The notes below the pieces were generated by a model. It was not told where the DNA came from. It ran no database searches and was given only the letters and a program-made list of their open reading frames with translations. A stretch of 64,000 nucleotides of DNA, taken from NCBI GenBank assembly GCA_038277395.1, contig CM076195.1:49373366-49437365 (forward strand), written 5' to 3'. Positions 27,468 through 39,023 of the stretch are shown here, piece after piece. This DNA is from Dryocosmus kuriphilus (lineage: Eukaryota; Arthropoda; Insecta; Hymenoptera; Cynipidae). The translations under genes and the position numbers were made by a program. Every line of letters begins with the position of its first letter. The first letter of the stretch is position 1.

Positions 27468-27940
27468 TTAATAATCAAAAAAGGTGCATGCATATTCTCC
27501 AAATTTTATTTTACCGAAAATGGAATGACTGACGATTCTATGAAGCCATTTTTATGTTTAAGTTCATAGGATTCTTGCAGTTTGTCGTATTAGATAGGAA
27601 ATAAACTAAAAATATTGGAAGGTAACACTGACAAGTAAAAGAGTCGATTTTTGATCCAAAAACATTTTTGCAAGAATGTATTATTATTATTATTAGGATA
27701 ATTAATACTAATAATAACTTATTTCAAAATTATTATTGACTTAGCTTATTCTGATTAGTGTAGATTATAGTTGATGTCATATATGTTGACGCTTTAAGAA
27801 TCATTTAAAAATATTGGTACTCCTGATCTATTTAAATTATGCAAATGTAAATAGTGATAACTGTAAATGTTGATAGTGTATTAACTCTTCAGAGGTTAGA
27901 TTGACTGACTCACTGACTGACTGACTGATCATAGAACTAC
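27468..27940. other. Spacer between Merlin and next inverted-repeat unit
   Basis: AT-rich with small ATT/AAT runs (27,668-27,720). It ends in a short (ACTG)n run, GACTGACTGACTGA, at about 27,900-27,930. No gene is seen. Confidence 0.5.
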
Positions 27941-28199
27941 GAAAACCGCCAAACTTTTCCGGAATAGATCGTGCAGTCGCGCAATAGCAGAATAAACTCG
28001 TCTAATCCGATTTTCAACTCCTCTGCGTCCTTAAAGCACACTACGTTGATAACATCATGACAGATTGTGGTTAGGAACCTTGTATAATAAACAAAGTAAA
28101 AAGTAAATAAAAATGTAATAAATGAATAAAAGGAAATGCAAAAGCTGACAGGATGTTTTAAAAACTGTCTGATGTTTATAAAGAAAAGTGAGTAGTATA

Positions 28200-28720
28200 G
28201 CTGTAGGGGTCCTGGCGCACCACGAAGGGTTGCCTATGTACAGGCTGTTATCGACAGTCGGTATTACCTTTAGTCGGTAAGGTAGGGTTCTGTTTCAGGC
28301 ATGTCAGTCTGTTACCATCAGTCGGTAAGCTAGGAATCTAGGGCAGGTATTTACCATCAGTCGGTAAGGTAGAAATCTGATAAAGGTGAAAAGAGTAATT
28401 TGCAGTTAGTCGGCAATGTAGGGTTCGTGTCTGTGCTAAATGTCTGTAAAATTAATCAGTGTGATGATGGCTTGTGTTCGTGCTAGTACAGCGAGTTGCC
28501 CAGATAAAAACCAACTGTTTACCGCCATGAGATGATGGTTCGCATCTGTGCCAAATGTCTGTAAAATTAATCTGTAACCAACGGGTGATGAGGGTTTGTG
28601 TCCGTGCCAAAATGAAACCAAGTAAGGCGAGTTGTCAAGCTGCAGGCAATAATCGGTAATGCTGAAATGAGGTATTGTAGGTAAGTGTCTGAACTCTGTC
28701 AAGTAAGGCGGGTTGCCGAA
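28200..28720. repeat. Short tandem units (AGTCGGTAAGGTAGG and TGTCTGTAAAATTAAT)
   Basis: Two degenerate arrays lie side by side. CAGTCGGTAAGGTAG units repeat at ~50-60-bp spacing from 28,250 to 28,430. Longer units carrying TTCGTGTCTGTGC and AAATGTCTGTAAAATTAAT follow. Inverted counterparts occupy 37,320-37,740, and related units appear as a separate array at 34,600-35,060. Confidence 0.75.
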
Positions 28721-28738
28721 CTGCAGGCCGAACCAGGC

Positions 28739-28739
<1 letters not shown>

Positions 28740-28801
<62 letters not shown>
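28740..28801. repeat. (GT)n microsatellite, ~31 repeats
   Basis: Uninterrupted GT dinucleotides. The homologous spot in the other arm (about 37,262-37,293) is only a short broken CA tract, so the run expanded in this arm. Confidence 0.95.
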
Positions 28802-28804
<3 letters not shown>

Positions 28805-29259
28805 CTAAATAGTTTTACGAGTTTTAAAACAATACCGAAAGTTACCCATCGCAATGGTTCAAAGTCCCTCGATGTTAGAGCGTGTATGAAATTCAGCTGA
28901 AAATCCATCGCTGAAAAGTTTAGACAATATCGAAGTTTCTACTCATCGCAATGTTTCAAAGTCCCTCGATGTCAAAGCGTGAAATGTGTGGGGCAGAATA
29001 CATTCTTCGTTATTGTCATGTTTACATTATTACAAACGATAGATCTCTTACACTTTAATAATAAGCAAAATGAGTTCCGTTAAAAGAAATGAAGATGAGT
29101 AGTACTTAGAATGTTTAAAAAATCACATTGCATTTAACTTATTAAAAGTACTATATACCATATTATAGAGTAATAGAAAGACATTGCATACTTAGTACCA
29201 TGCTGGGTCTATTTTATCACTTTTTATAAGTAAACGAGATAAAATTTACAATCACGTAT

Positions 29260-31907
29260 ATTACCTCCATTTATTGTGCATGAGCACAAAATCTTCTAGA
29301 AGCTTCGAGAAAATCAGAGTGTTAAGTTATATACAAGTTCTATTCTGTAGACAGCTGCTTAAATAAAGACAGTAAAATTTAGATGTTAATAATTTTGTAA
29401 TTTTTTTACTTATTTTCATTATCTATCATGGAAAATAAAAGTAATGATTGGACATTTGAAAAAATGTTTACACTTTTAAGGATTAACCTAACTAATGATT
29501 AACTAGTGCTTAACACGTATATCAAAAGCATTTGTCACATATTCATTAGGATTTAAAATGGTGGTTGTATATTCTAACATAATGCAGTACCCTAGTCTGA
29601 CACGACGAGAAATTCTGAACCAGGCGGAAAGCATATACGTTGAATCGATGTTAAACAAATGTTGAACCGACTTCAAACCAAATTTGAATAAACGTTAAGC
29701 CAACGCTAATTCAACTTTGGTTCAAAGATGGTTCAACGTTGGCTCAAAGTTGTTTCAACGTTTTTTCAACGTTGGGTCAACGTTGCACAGAGATGATTCA
29801 ACATTGAGCAAAAATTAATTACATGTCCGATTTGTCAAGCCTAACCACTTTACATATACATTATTGCCACGTTTCTTCATTACCTTTTTCCACAGGGAAT
29901 ACGTCTGGATGCTTTAATTTGAAAAGTTCCTGTTCATAGAATCCGCCAGCGATAATTTGCTCTTAAGAGTCCTTGTGCTTGTACGTCGCTGGATTTTTGG
30001 GTATGACTTCAGTCACAGTAAATATCTCTCTTGGCCAATTGGGAAGCGTATCCTTTAATTTACCTTCATAATAATTTACGTATAGAGTTTATACCATAAC
30101 GCCATATACATAGAGAGATGTCGATTGCGCAGGCGCAGAGCTATTGTCAGATGAAGCACAGCCTCTAATCTTGAAACAAAAACCGAATCGCCATACTTTA
30201 TTACGTAGATGGCGCCAGTATAACTTTAAGTCTTCTCCAACGCAGTCGGTAAAACGGGAGAGTTTTCATAACATCTTTCCTCTTCCAACGTTCCCTGAAG
30301 TTTCAAAATTACAATTTGAGCAATCAAATCATATTATTCTCCCTGGTCTATCTCTGAAAACGTTCCCTGAAATTTCAAATTACAATTTGGTCAATCAAGT
30401 CATAAGATTTTCCCTGATTCAACTCTAAAAAGGTTCCTCAGGAATTGATTTTCCCCTTTTCCAGATAATAAAACTGAGAACAATATTTTCCCCCTCTCCA
30501 GCTGATAAAACTGAAGACAATATGTTCCCCCTTTCCAGCTGATAAAACTGAACAGTATGTGGTGTATGAGGACCATGTGCAAGATCATAGTTCTCACACG
30601 CCTTGTCCTCAATTTTATCATCTGGCAGGGGAGGGTGGAATATTGTACTCAGTTTTATCAGCTGGAGAGGGGGAAAATATTGTCCTCTGTTTTATTAGCT
30701 GGAAAGGGGGAAAATAAATTTCTGGGGAACGTTTTTAGAGTTGGAGCAGGGAAAGTGTTATGATTTGATTGAACAAATTGTAATTTTGAAATTTCAGGGA
30801 ACGTTTTCAAAGTTGGAACAGGGAGAATAATATGATTTGATTGCCCAAATTGTAATTTTGAAACTTCAGGGAACGTTGGAAGAGGAAAAATGTTAAGAAA
30901 ACTCTCCCGTTTTACCGACTGAGTTGGAGAAGACTTAAAGCTATACTGGCGCCATCTACGTATTAAAATATGGCGACCTAGTTTTTTTTTTTTCAAGATT
31001 GGAGGTTATGCTTCATCTGACAACAGCTCTGCGTCTTCGCAATCGACATCTCTCTATGTATATGGCGTTATGGTATGAACTCTAAACGTAAATTATTAGG
31101 AAGGTAAATTAAAGGATACACCTCCCAATTGGCCAAGAGAGATATTCACTGTGACTGAAGTCATACCCAAAAATCCAGCGACGTACAAGCACAAGGACTC
31201 TTAAGAGCAAACTATCGCTGGCGGATTCTATGAACAGGAACTTTTCAAATTAAAGCATCCAGACGTATTCCCTGTGGAAAAAAGTAATGAAGAAACGTGG
31301 CAATAACGTATATGTAAAGTGGTTAGGCTTGACAAATCGGACATTTAATTAATTTTTGCTCAATGTTGAATCCCCTCTGTGCAACGTTGATCCAACGTTG
31401 AAACAACGTTGAAACAACTTTGAGCCAACGTTGAACCATCTTTGAACCAACGTTGAATTAACGTTGGCTTAACGTTTATTCAACTTTTGTTTGAAGTCGG
31501 TTCAACATTTGTTTAACATCGATTCAACGTATATGCTTTCCGCCTTGTTCAGAATTTCTCGACGTGTCAGACTAGGGTACTGCATTATGTTAGAATATAC
31601 AACCACCATTTTAAATCCTAATGAATATGTGACAAATGTTTTTGATATACGTGTTAAGCATTAGTCAATCATTAGTTAAGGTAATCTTTAAAAGTATAAA
31701 CATTTTTTCAAATGTCCAATCATTACTTTTATTTTCAATGATAGATAATGAAAATAAGTAAAAAAAGTACAAAATTATTAACATCTAAATTTTACTGTCA
31801 TTATTTGAGCAGCTGTTTACAGAATAGAACTTGTATATAACTTACCACTCTGGTTTTCTCTAAGATTCTAGAAGATTTTGTGCTCATGCACAATAAATGG
31901 AGGTAAT
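29260..31907. mobile_element. Nested 2.65-kb palindromic foldback element
   Basis: The left arm from ATTACCTCCATTTATTGTGC (29,260) pairs with the right arm ending GCACAATAAATGGAGGTAAT (31,907). Arms are ~1.3 kb each with small differences, around a centre near 30,560-30,600. Each arm contains, from outside in: AT-rich DNA; a block of ~180 bp with TTCAACGTTGG units (29,640-29,830 and 31,360-31,535); a conserved unique stretch with GATGTCGATTGCGCAGGCGC; and ~50-bp inner units built on CCCCCTTTCCAGCTGATAAA. No protein similarity is recognised in the frames across the inner arms. It sits within the larger inverted-repeat unit. No clear target duplication was seen. Confidence 0.85.
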
Positions 31908-32211
31908 TGGATTCACAAGATGAAGATGAAAAAGGAGAAGTTGTTCAACATGATAATTCACCATCCATGACAATCAATAATGATGCTGATGATGATATTA
32001 ACAATAGTGAAGATGTTGATGATGATGATAATGCTGTTGAAAAGGAGTCTTCCTCTGAATTTATAGAAAAAAAATTTTCACATTACTGGGGAGATCCTAA
32101 TAAATTGGTATATCATTTGCGCTCACTTTTAAAATATTAAAAAATAGAAATAAGTCGCTTAAAATAATTGCAACCATTAATGAACTAAGAGAGGCTGGTA
32201 TTATTGAATAA
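31907..32211 (+). pseudogene. Acidic coding-like fragment of unknown function
   Basis: A 77-codon open stretch begins exactly where the palindrome ends and stops at 32,138-32,140. It reads as a very acidic segment (DNNDADDDINNSEDVDDDD-type), then SEFIEKKFSHYWGDPNKLVY and HLRSLL. After a frame change, NELREAGIIE runs to a TAA at 32,209-32,211. The ending resembles small repeat-borne ORFs I recall from other arthropods (DPN-LV-RLR-L ... ELREAGII), but I cannot name the family. The ELREAGII stretch is homologous at DNA level to non-coding copies at 33,020, 35,990 and 36,720, so it probably belongs to the repeat and not to a host exon. The true start is unknown. Confidence 0.4.
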
Positions 32212-32855
32212 TAATATTCTTATTAATTGGCGTAAAAACTTTAACAACGGCTGGTTCAATATTTGTAGTTGTTGAATTAACACTGGAATTATTGGATTGA
32301 GCATGTCCTGTACTTATAACTTAAGAATCACATATAGAATATTATATGTAGTTCTTTACATTTACTGTATTTAATAAATTAAATAAATATAATTTTCAAA
32401 ATGTATGTGTATTTCTTCTTCATGCCACTCACCTGAATTTATTTTAGGTAGTGCAAGAGAGAATCCGTTCATCTTTTAAAGCTTTAACATATGATTTAGG
32501 GTGTATAATAATTGAATCAAACATTTTTCTGTATCTACTTGTTTCAACTACAAAATAATCCTCCCCAAAATCAACATCTCCTCTTCCTCATATACTTTAA
32601 TAGTTAACTGAGGTTAATTTCAGTTTTAATATCACTAAAAAAAATCTCTGCACTTTTATGCAAGAAATCAATCATTTTGTCTAACTAATATTGGAAACAA
32701 TAGTACAAGTATATTCATTATTCATCTGGTTTGCCTTTTTAGCTCTTGACCTAGATTTATTTTAACCAGAGTTCAATATTGACCTAAGGAAGATATTTTT
32801 TCATTGACAATTATTGATTTTAATATCTTCAATACTTCACTAATAATTTTATTAT
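32212..32855. other. AT-rich interior of the inverted-repeat unit
   Basis: No open frame or recognised protein. The beginning (about 32,215-32,400) resembles, at low identity, the segments near 33,050, 36,020 and 36,750. Confidence 0.45.
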
Positions 32856-33288
32856 TGCAAGGTTTCAGTTAAATGAATTGGATTTTTATCATATTACTCT
32901 GTTGTGTTAAAGACTATTTCAAAGTTTCTTATAGTTGATTATAAAATTTATGTAGCTGATTTATTTGGTAGATTGGTTGCGGTTACCAGAAACAGAGATA
33001 ATACTTTGAAATAATTTCGATCTTAATGTAATAATGGAGGCTGGTGTTATTAAATAAGATTTCTAATAGATGACTCTTTAATAGCTTAAAATCTAGTTTA
33101 TTATTTACAATAGTAGAATTAACACGCGTAATATATTTAATTGTAAGTTTTGTCTCGTTAGATCATAAACACTAGTAAATAGGCCCAGCATGATACTAAG
33201 TGTGCAATGTCTTTCTATTAATCAATAATATATAATTCCGTTAATAAGTTAAATTCAATGTGATTTAAACATCATAATTACTTGTTTA

Positions 33289-33358
<70 letters not shown>

Positions 33359-33480
33359 CATCTTAATTTCTTTTAACCGAACTCATTTTGGTTATTATAA
33401 GAAGAAAAATGTAAGAGACACATTTCAGTTTCAGAGTTTTCTATTACTGATGGTCTAAGGCTTGTAATCAGTGAATGCAA
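32856..33480 (+). repeat. Internal direct repeat copy 1
   Basis: It starts ATTGCAAGGTTTCAGTTAAATG, then has ATGTAGCTGATTTATTTGGTAG, GGCTGGTGTTATTAAATAA, a degraded CCCAGCATGATACTAAGTGTG and CAATGTCTTTCTATTA. Homologous copies lie at 35,818-36,400 and 36,546-37,210. This copy contains an AT microsatellite expansion. Confidence 0.8.
33290..33356. repeat. (AT)n microsatellite
   Basis: About 33 AT dinucleotides within direct repeat copy 1. The other copies lack the run. Confidence 0.95.
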
Positions 33481-34599
33481 ATTTTAAGTATTTTATTTAA
33501 CTATAACCTTCTCTTCCTCCTCAGTAAATATACACATGTTTTGAGATAGTTCCTGCATCTAGATTGGACAACAGAATTACTTCTAGTAAAATGAAATAAG
33601 AAAAATCTGAATCAGTTACTTAGAAGCACTTTCAAAAGTCAAATATTTCGCTATTTATCTGGCAAAAAAAGATAATAAAAGCTAGGAAATAAACCGTTTT
33701 TAAATAGATTAGGATTTGATGCTTCTCATAATACTTGGATAAATAATTCAGGTTTATAAAACAGGTCTACTCTTCCATTATTACTGACAAACACATTACT
33801 TAAAATACTTTAAATCTATATTATAGCATTTTAGGGGATATGTTGTAATATTTTTCGAAGAATTTCGTGAAACGTAAGACTTACATTCGTAGGTCTTTGA
33901 CTTTGTCAACAAATTTACTGTTTATAAATTCCATAAGTATGCTTCTCTCGTCTCCATTTATCTCTTTGCTTTTTCACTAACTAATTCTTTAGCGAATTTC
34001 TCTTTGATATTTGTTGACAGGAAGCTGACGTCATATCTTGTGTGACACCAAGAGTAGGTTAAACATGTTACACTTATATTAATGTCTAAAATTACATTGT
34101 GGGAGATCTTGCAAATACATAGAAATGACTCTAAATTGCAAAATGTTCAAATCATAATAGATAAATTGCTATTTTTAAAAATAAGGGAGAGAGAGACAGA
34201 GAAAGAGAGAGAGAGAGAGATTGAGGCCTTTAAAGAAGAGCGAGTGTGAAACCTGTCAATAAAATGCATGTCACCTTTTATCTCAAGCTTCGAGAATGCT
34301 GATATTATAATACGTATTTGACACTAAGAGATAAACGCACTGATTTAAAGTGGTGCTACAAATCATAAAACCTTGAATAAAATGCATTCTGATATTGCAG
34401 TGCTTTATATTGTTGGGATTATTATTATTATTATTATTTTGTGTGGCTATCTGTAGAATTTTCCCGAAACGTGTCGAAACAGTGTATTTGTATATATCCT
34501 CAACTAATGTACGTACTATCTTTGTTTATTAATATATCTCCCTCTTTGGCTTAAAGTTATAGAAGGTTCTGTGTACATTATAAATACCCCAAGTCGTCA
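33481..34599. other. AT-rich DNA with a short GA-rich tract
   Basis: No gene is supported. GAGAGAGAGACAGAGAAAGA-type purine repeats occupy about 34,189-34,221. Small ATT runs occur near 34,420. Confidence 0.5.
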
Positions 34600-35060
34600 C
34601 AGAAGTCCAATGTCAGCAACCAACCGCACTTATTTACTGATTGAATGACATTTTAGCACAGACATGAACCATCATCATCGCCTGCTGGTAAATGACTTTT
34701 TCTCACAGCCGTTTAGCACGGACGTGAACCATCACCGCCTGCCGGTTACTGTCTAACTTTACAGACGTTCAGCATGGACACGAACTATCATCGACTTTCG
34801 ATGACTGACTAATTTTGCACACATTTAGTCTGGAATGTAACCCTTCCACCGAACTATGGTTTTAAAGACATTTAGCTTGGAACAAGACCCTGCCCCTGCA
34901 ACATATATCTCAGCAACCCGCCGTAATTGATTACTGACTGAATTTCATTTCGGCACGAACACAAACCATCATCACCTGTCTGTCACTGAGTAGTTTTACA
35001 GACACACATTTAGCACAGACACGAACCATCGGTAAATGACTGGTTTTACCTTTGTCCAAT
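34600..35060 (+). repeat. Tandem array of ~60-75-bp units
   Basis: Degenerate units contain TTTAGCACAGACATGAACC, ATCATC, a CGGTTACTG-type segment and TTTTACAGACA. The same unit occurs in both arms of the inverted-repeat unit (28,430-28,660 minus; 37,430-37,620 plus). No coding reading is supported. Confidence 0.75.
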
Positions 35061-35817
35061 TCCTACATAAACTCCTAGCAGTGACGCTTCAAGGAATCTT
35101 TGAACTATGAAACCTTTCGATGCATGCTGACAACTGTCGAGAAGTCGGCAATCGCCGATACAATCCACCTGGAAGCTTCTACAAAAATTCTCCATGGAAA
35201 CATCCTGCGTAGTACTTTCGAGTCCTCAATGCGTCTCCTGATGTCAAATAAAACTACTATTAGTGCTGCTATCTCATTTTCGGTATGGTGAAATTATGCA
35301 GCCGACTTTATTAGTAAGAATTTCTCAGTCATTTATAATTTTTATTTTTTTTTCTTGAGTGGTATGGATAAGAAACAATCAATAACCAATTTCGTTGCCT
35401 GGATTTTCAGCATAACTTTTGCTTTTAAAAACTCTTTAAATTAGTTACACACACACACACTCAGTGAAGTACAGACATTTAACCTGAAACAGAACCCTGC
35501 CATCATACTAAAGTTTTTACAAAATTTAGCCTGCAGCTTCACAAACCGCCTTCCTTGGTTGAACTCCTAAATTACAGATTATTGCCTGCAGCTCGGCAAC
35601 CCTCTTTATTTTTGAAAATTTCCTTAGTGTATCATTTAGTTCAGTTTGAGAAACTGTTTTTAAGAACTAAAATTTTCCCCGTTTTTACGTAGCTCTTACA
35701 GTTTTCGATGTATTAGCAAATTTGGGAATTTTTCTCTTTGGTGTATCATTTAGATATGTCGGAAAAACATCCCTCTTTTTAAATACATTTTTGTCATATC
35801 TTTTACCGTTTTCGAGT
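35061..35817. other. Interior spacer with one short open frame
   Basis: A 63-codon frame at 35,100-35,291 has mixed composition and no recognised similarity, so I do not call it a gene. The rest is AT-rich, with GTGTATCATTTAG units at about 35,627 and 35,740 that foreshadow the following direct repeats. Confidence 0.4.
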
Positions 35818-36400
35818 ATTGCAAGGTTCTAGTTAAATGAATTGGATTTTTAGCATATTACTTTGTTGGGTTAGGAATATTTCAAACCTTCTTACAGTGG
35901 ATTAAAAAATATACGTAGCTGATTTATTTGGTAGATTGATTGTGGTCACTTGAAACAAAATAATGCCTTCAAATAATTTCAATAATTAATAAATAAGAGA
36001 GACTAGCGTTATTAAATAATATTTTTATTAGCTGACTTGAAACAACTTAAAAGGTCGTTTATTATTTCCAACAGTAGAATTAATACATGCAATATCCGTG
36101 ATTGTAAATTTTACCTCATTAACTTATAAAAAACTGATAAAATATACCTAGAGTGGTACTAATTATGCAATGTCTTTATATTACTCTATAATATATAGTT
36201 CTTGTGATAAGTTAAATTCAATGTGATTTTTTAAACATTATAAGTACTACTCATCTTCATTTCTCTTACCAGAACTCATTCCGCTTATTATTATTATTAT
36301 AAAAATGTAAGAGATCTAAGATTTGTAATAATATAATCATGATAATAAAGAAGAATGGATTCTACCTCACACATTTCACACTCCGAGCATCAAGGGACTT
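35818..36400 (+). repeat. Internal direct repeat copy 2
   Basis: Homologous to copies 1 and 3 from ATTGCAAGGTTCTAGTTAAATG onward. It contains GTAGCTGATTTATTTGGTAG, AAGAGAGACTAGCGTTATTAAA and ACTACTCATCTTCATTTCTC. The start-to-start distance to copy 3 is 728 bp. Confidence 0.85.
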
Positions 36401-36545
36401 TGAAACTCATCGAGTTCTCGGGAATCCCCATCCAAACCAACACAAGCTCTCAAATTAAGATTTTTTTTTGGTGTATCATTTAGATCTATCCGAAAACTTT
36501 CCCTTTTCTAAATAGATTTTTGTGAAACCATTGACCGTTTTCGAG

Positions 36546-37210
36546 TATTGCAAGGTTTTAGTTAAATGAATTGGATTTGTAGCATATTACGCTGTTGTGT
36601 TAAAATTATTTCAAAGTTTCTTACAGTGGATTATAAAATTTATGTAGCTGATTTATTTGGTAGAGTGATTGCGGTCACTTGAAACAGAAATAATGTCTTC
36701 AAATAATTTCAATCGTTAATGAAATAGGAGAGGATAGCCTTATTAAATAATATTTTTATTAGCTGATTTTTAACAGCTTAGAAGCTCGTTTATTATTTCG
36801 AACGGTAGATTTAACAGAGGTAATATATGTGATTGTAAATTTTATCTCGTTTACTTATAAAAAGTGATAAAATAGACCCAGCATGGTACTAAGTATGCAA
36901 TGTCTTTCTATTACTCTATAATATGGTATATAGTACTTTTAATAAGTTAAATGCAATGCGATTTTTTAAACATTCTAAGTACTGCTCATCTTCATTTCTT
37001 TTAACGGAACTCATTTTGCTTATTATTAAAGTGTAAGAGAGCTATCGCTTGTAATAATATAAACATGACAATAACGAAGAATGTATTCTGCCCCACACAT
37101 TTCACGCTTTAACATCGAGGGACTTTGAAACATTGCGATGAGTAGAAACTTCGATATTGTCTAAACTTTTCAGCTGAATTTCATACACGCTCTAACATCG
37201 AGGGACTTTG
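36546..37210 (+). repeat. Internal direct repeat copy 3, merging into the right arm
   Basis: Starts ATTGCAAGGTTTTAGTTAAATG. Its distal part (from about 36,820) is the right inverted arm of the 10-kb unit, so the arms and the internal repeats are one family. Confidence 0.85.
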
Positions 37211-37925
37211 AACCATTGCGATGGGTAACTTTCGGTATTGTTTTAAAACTCGTAAAACTAGTTACACATACGCACACACACACATACACACCTGCCTGGT
37301 TCGGCCTGCAGTTCGGCAACCAGCCTTACTTGACAGAGTTCAGGCACTTACCTACAATACCTCATTTCAGCATTACCGATTATTGCCTGCAGCTTGACAA
37401 CTCGCCTTACATGGTTTCATTTTGGCACGGACACAAACCCTCATCATCCGTCGGTTACTGATTAATTTTACAGACATTTGGCACAGAGACGAACCATCAT
37501 CTCATGGCGGTAAACAGTTGGTTTTTATCTGGGCAACTCGCTGTACTAGCACGAACACAAGCCATCATCACACTGATTAATTTTACAGACATTTAGCACA
37601 GACACGAACCCTACATTGCCGACTAACTGCAAATTACTCTTTTCACCTTTATCAGATTTCTACCTTACCGACTGATGGTAAATACCTGCCCTAGATTCCT
37701 AGCTTACCGACTGATGGTAACAGACTGCCATGTTTCTATCTGAGCTGTAGATAGGCAACCCTTCGTAGTGCGACAAAACCCCCACAGCTATACTAATGTG
37801 CGAAAAATTCGACACCTAAACCTCTTAAGTGACATTCCGTTCAACAGAGGCTCTAAAAATCGGATTAGACTAATTGATTCTATTTCGTGACTACGTGATC
37901 TATTCCAGAAAACTCCGGTCGATTC

Positions 37926-38852
37926 AAATCGGGCTTTCCGCATATATTAGAAAAAAGTCATTTTTTTATTTTTGAAACAGCCAACTTTATCCCGACTCAT
38001 CGATTTTAGTATCTCTAAATTAGCTACACTACTTCGTGTGTTTCAAATATGTTACAAAATTGAAACGTCACGCAGAAATTTTTGCTTATAGTAAGAAATA
38101 CCGATAAATGATATATGTAAGTTCGAATACAAGTTGTTAAACAATAAAAAACTCAAAAAAATGTTCTGTTATTAATTAAACTTATTTTTATTTCGATAAG
38201 ATATTTTTAGATCTTTATAATTTTCAGGTAAACTGGGAAATCAGTTATAAATTTCAAACCTCTGTTAGATTGGTAATACGAATTTCTGAGATGTTTAAAT
38301 TCATAGTCTTTTTTTTATGTCCTGGAGAAATTGTAAGACATAAAATCCTTTAAAATTCGTCGACTTCCATACATTTATATTTCACTTTGGTAATAGAGTA
38401 CAAAGAAGGACATTTCGACAACGGACTGTTGCCCTCATCAGGTCTATACATAAGGACTAAAATATGAATGAATAACAAAGTCAGATGATGAAATTTTTGT
38501 AACATAGAAAATTTTTAATAGCAATCAATAAGATGTTTACCAATAAGGATCCAGTTTTAATTTATGACCATTTTTTACATGTACAGTAGTACTTTTTTGA
38601 AGATCGAAAATTATAAGTATAAGAGAGTTTTTGGAGCGTCAGTTAAATTTGTAAAATTGAAATTCTGGAACTTTTGTGCTAAATTTTTCGTATTAAACAT
38701 AATATATTATTGAAAAAGTTTACCTTGAGGAGTTTTTTGTAGGTTATGTTTCATGATTAGGTATTTTTGCCATAAAATTCTGTAACATCTTATAAGTGGT
38801 GAACTCCAATTAAATAGATAATAAAATTTTTAACAATTGAATTGTTAATATT
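37926..38852. other. AT-rich DNA with one ribozyme-like motif
   Basis: No coding signal. The only structured item is the hammerhead-like core on the minus strand at 38,413-38,441. Confidence 0.5.
38413..38441 (-). ncRNA. Hammerhead-ribozyme-like core (candidate)
   Basis: On the minus strand CTGATGA is followed by a hairpin (GGCAAC...GTTGTC) and then GAAA, the conserved arrangement of a hammerhead core around stem II. Minimal hammerheads are known in Penelope-like retroelements and are widespread in arthropod genomes. Stem III and a clear UH cleavage site could not be assigned by eye, so activity is not claimed. Confidence 0.4.
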
Positions 38853-39023
38853 CTGTTATAATTATTCGTTGGTACAAACATTGATGTATTCTTGTTTCAA
38901 CGAATAATTCGACATTGACGCTCGAAAACTCTGTTATATGATAATTATTCGTTGGAACGAACATTGATGTGTTCTTGTTCCAACGAATAATTCGACACTG
39001 ACGCTCGAAAACTCTGTTATATG
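38853..39023. repeat. Tandem duplication of an ~83-bp hairpin unit
   Basis: Two copies each hold ATTATTCGTTGG ... CCAACGAATAAT (the first with small mismatches) followed by GACGCTCGAAAACTCTGTTATATG. The second copy is almost a perfect ~48-nt palindrome. The minus-strand frame here is a by-product of the symmetry. Confidence 0.85.

Larger units (their letters stand above)
27941..37925. mobile_element. Large inverted-repeat unit, ~10 kb
   Basis: The left arm (about 27,941-29,260) is an inverted match to the right arm (about 36,820-37,925). Paired landmarks are ATAGCTGTAGGGGTCCTGGC against CCCCCACAGCTATACT, GGCTTGTGTTCGTGCTAGTA against TACTAGCACGAACACAAGCC, and CCATGCTGGGTCTATTTTAT against ATAAAATAGACCCAGCATGG. 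The arms enclose 7.5 kb with further direct copies of the arm inner part (32,856-33,480, 35,818-36,400, 36,546-37,210), short tandem arrays and a nested palindrome. No transposase or RT is recognised. A non-autonomous foldback-class element grown by internal duplication is the simplest reading. A duplicated and inverted block of host repeats is the alternative. Confidence 0.65.

Noticed and set aside
28685..28908. Open frames with (CV)n or (TH)n repeats
   Set aside because: Produced by the GT/CA microsatellite.
30144..30996. Short proteins on both strands around the palindrome centre
   Set aside because: Mirror-image frames of the same inverted arms with repeated residues; no recognised domain.
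34450..34475. Hammerhead-like motif (CCCGAAACGTGTCGAAAC)
   Set aside because: GAAAC elements are present but no CTGATGA core precedes them.
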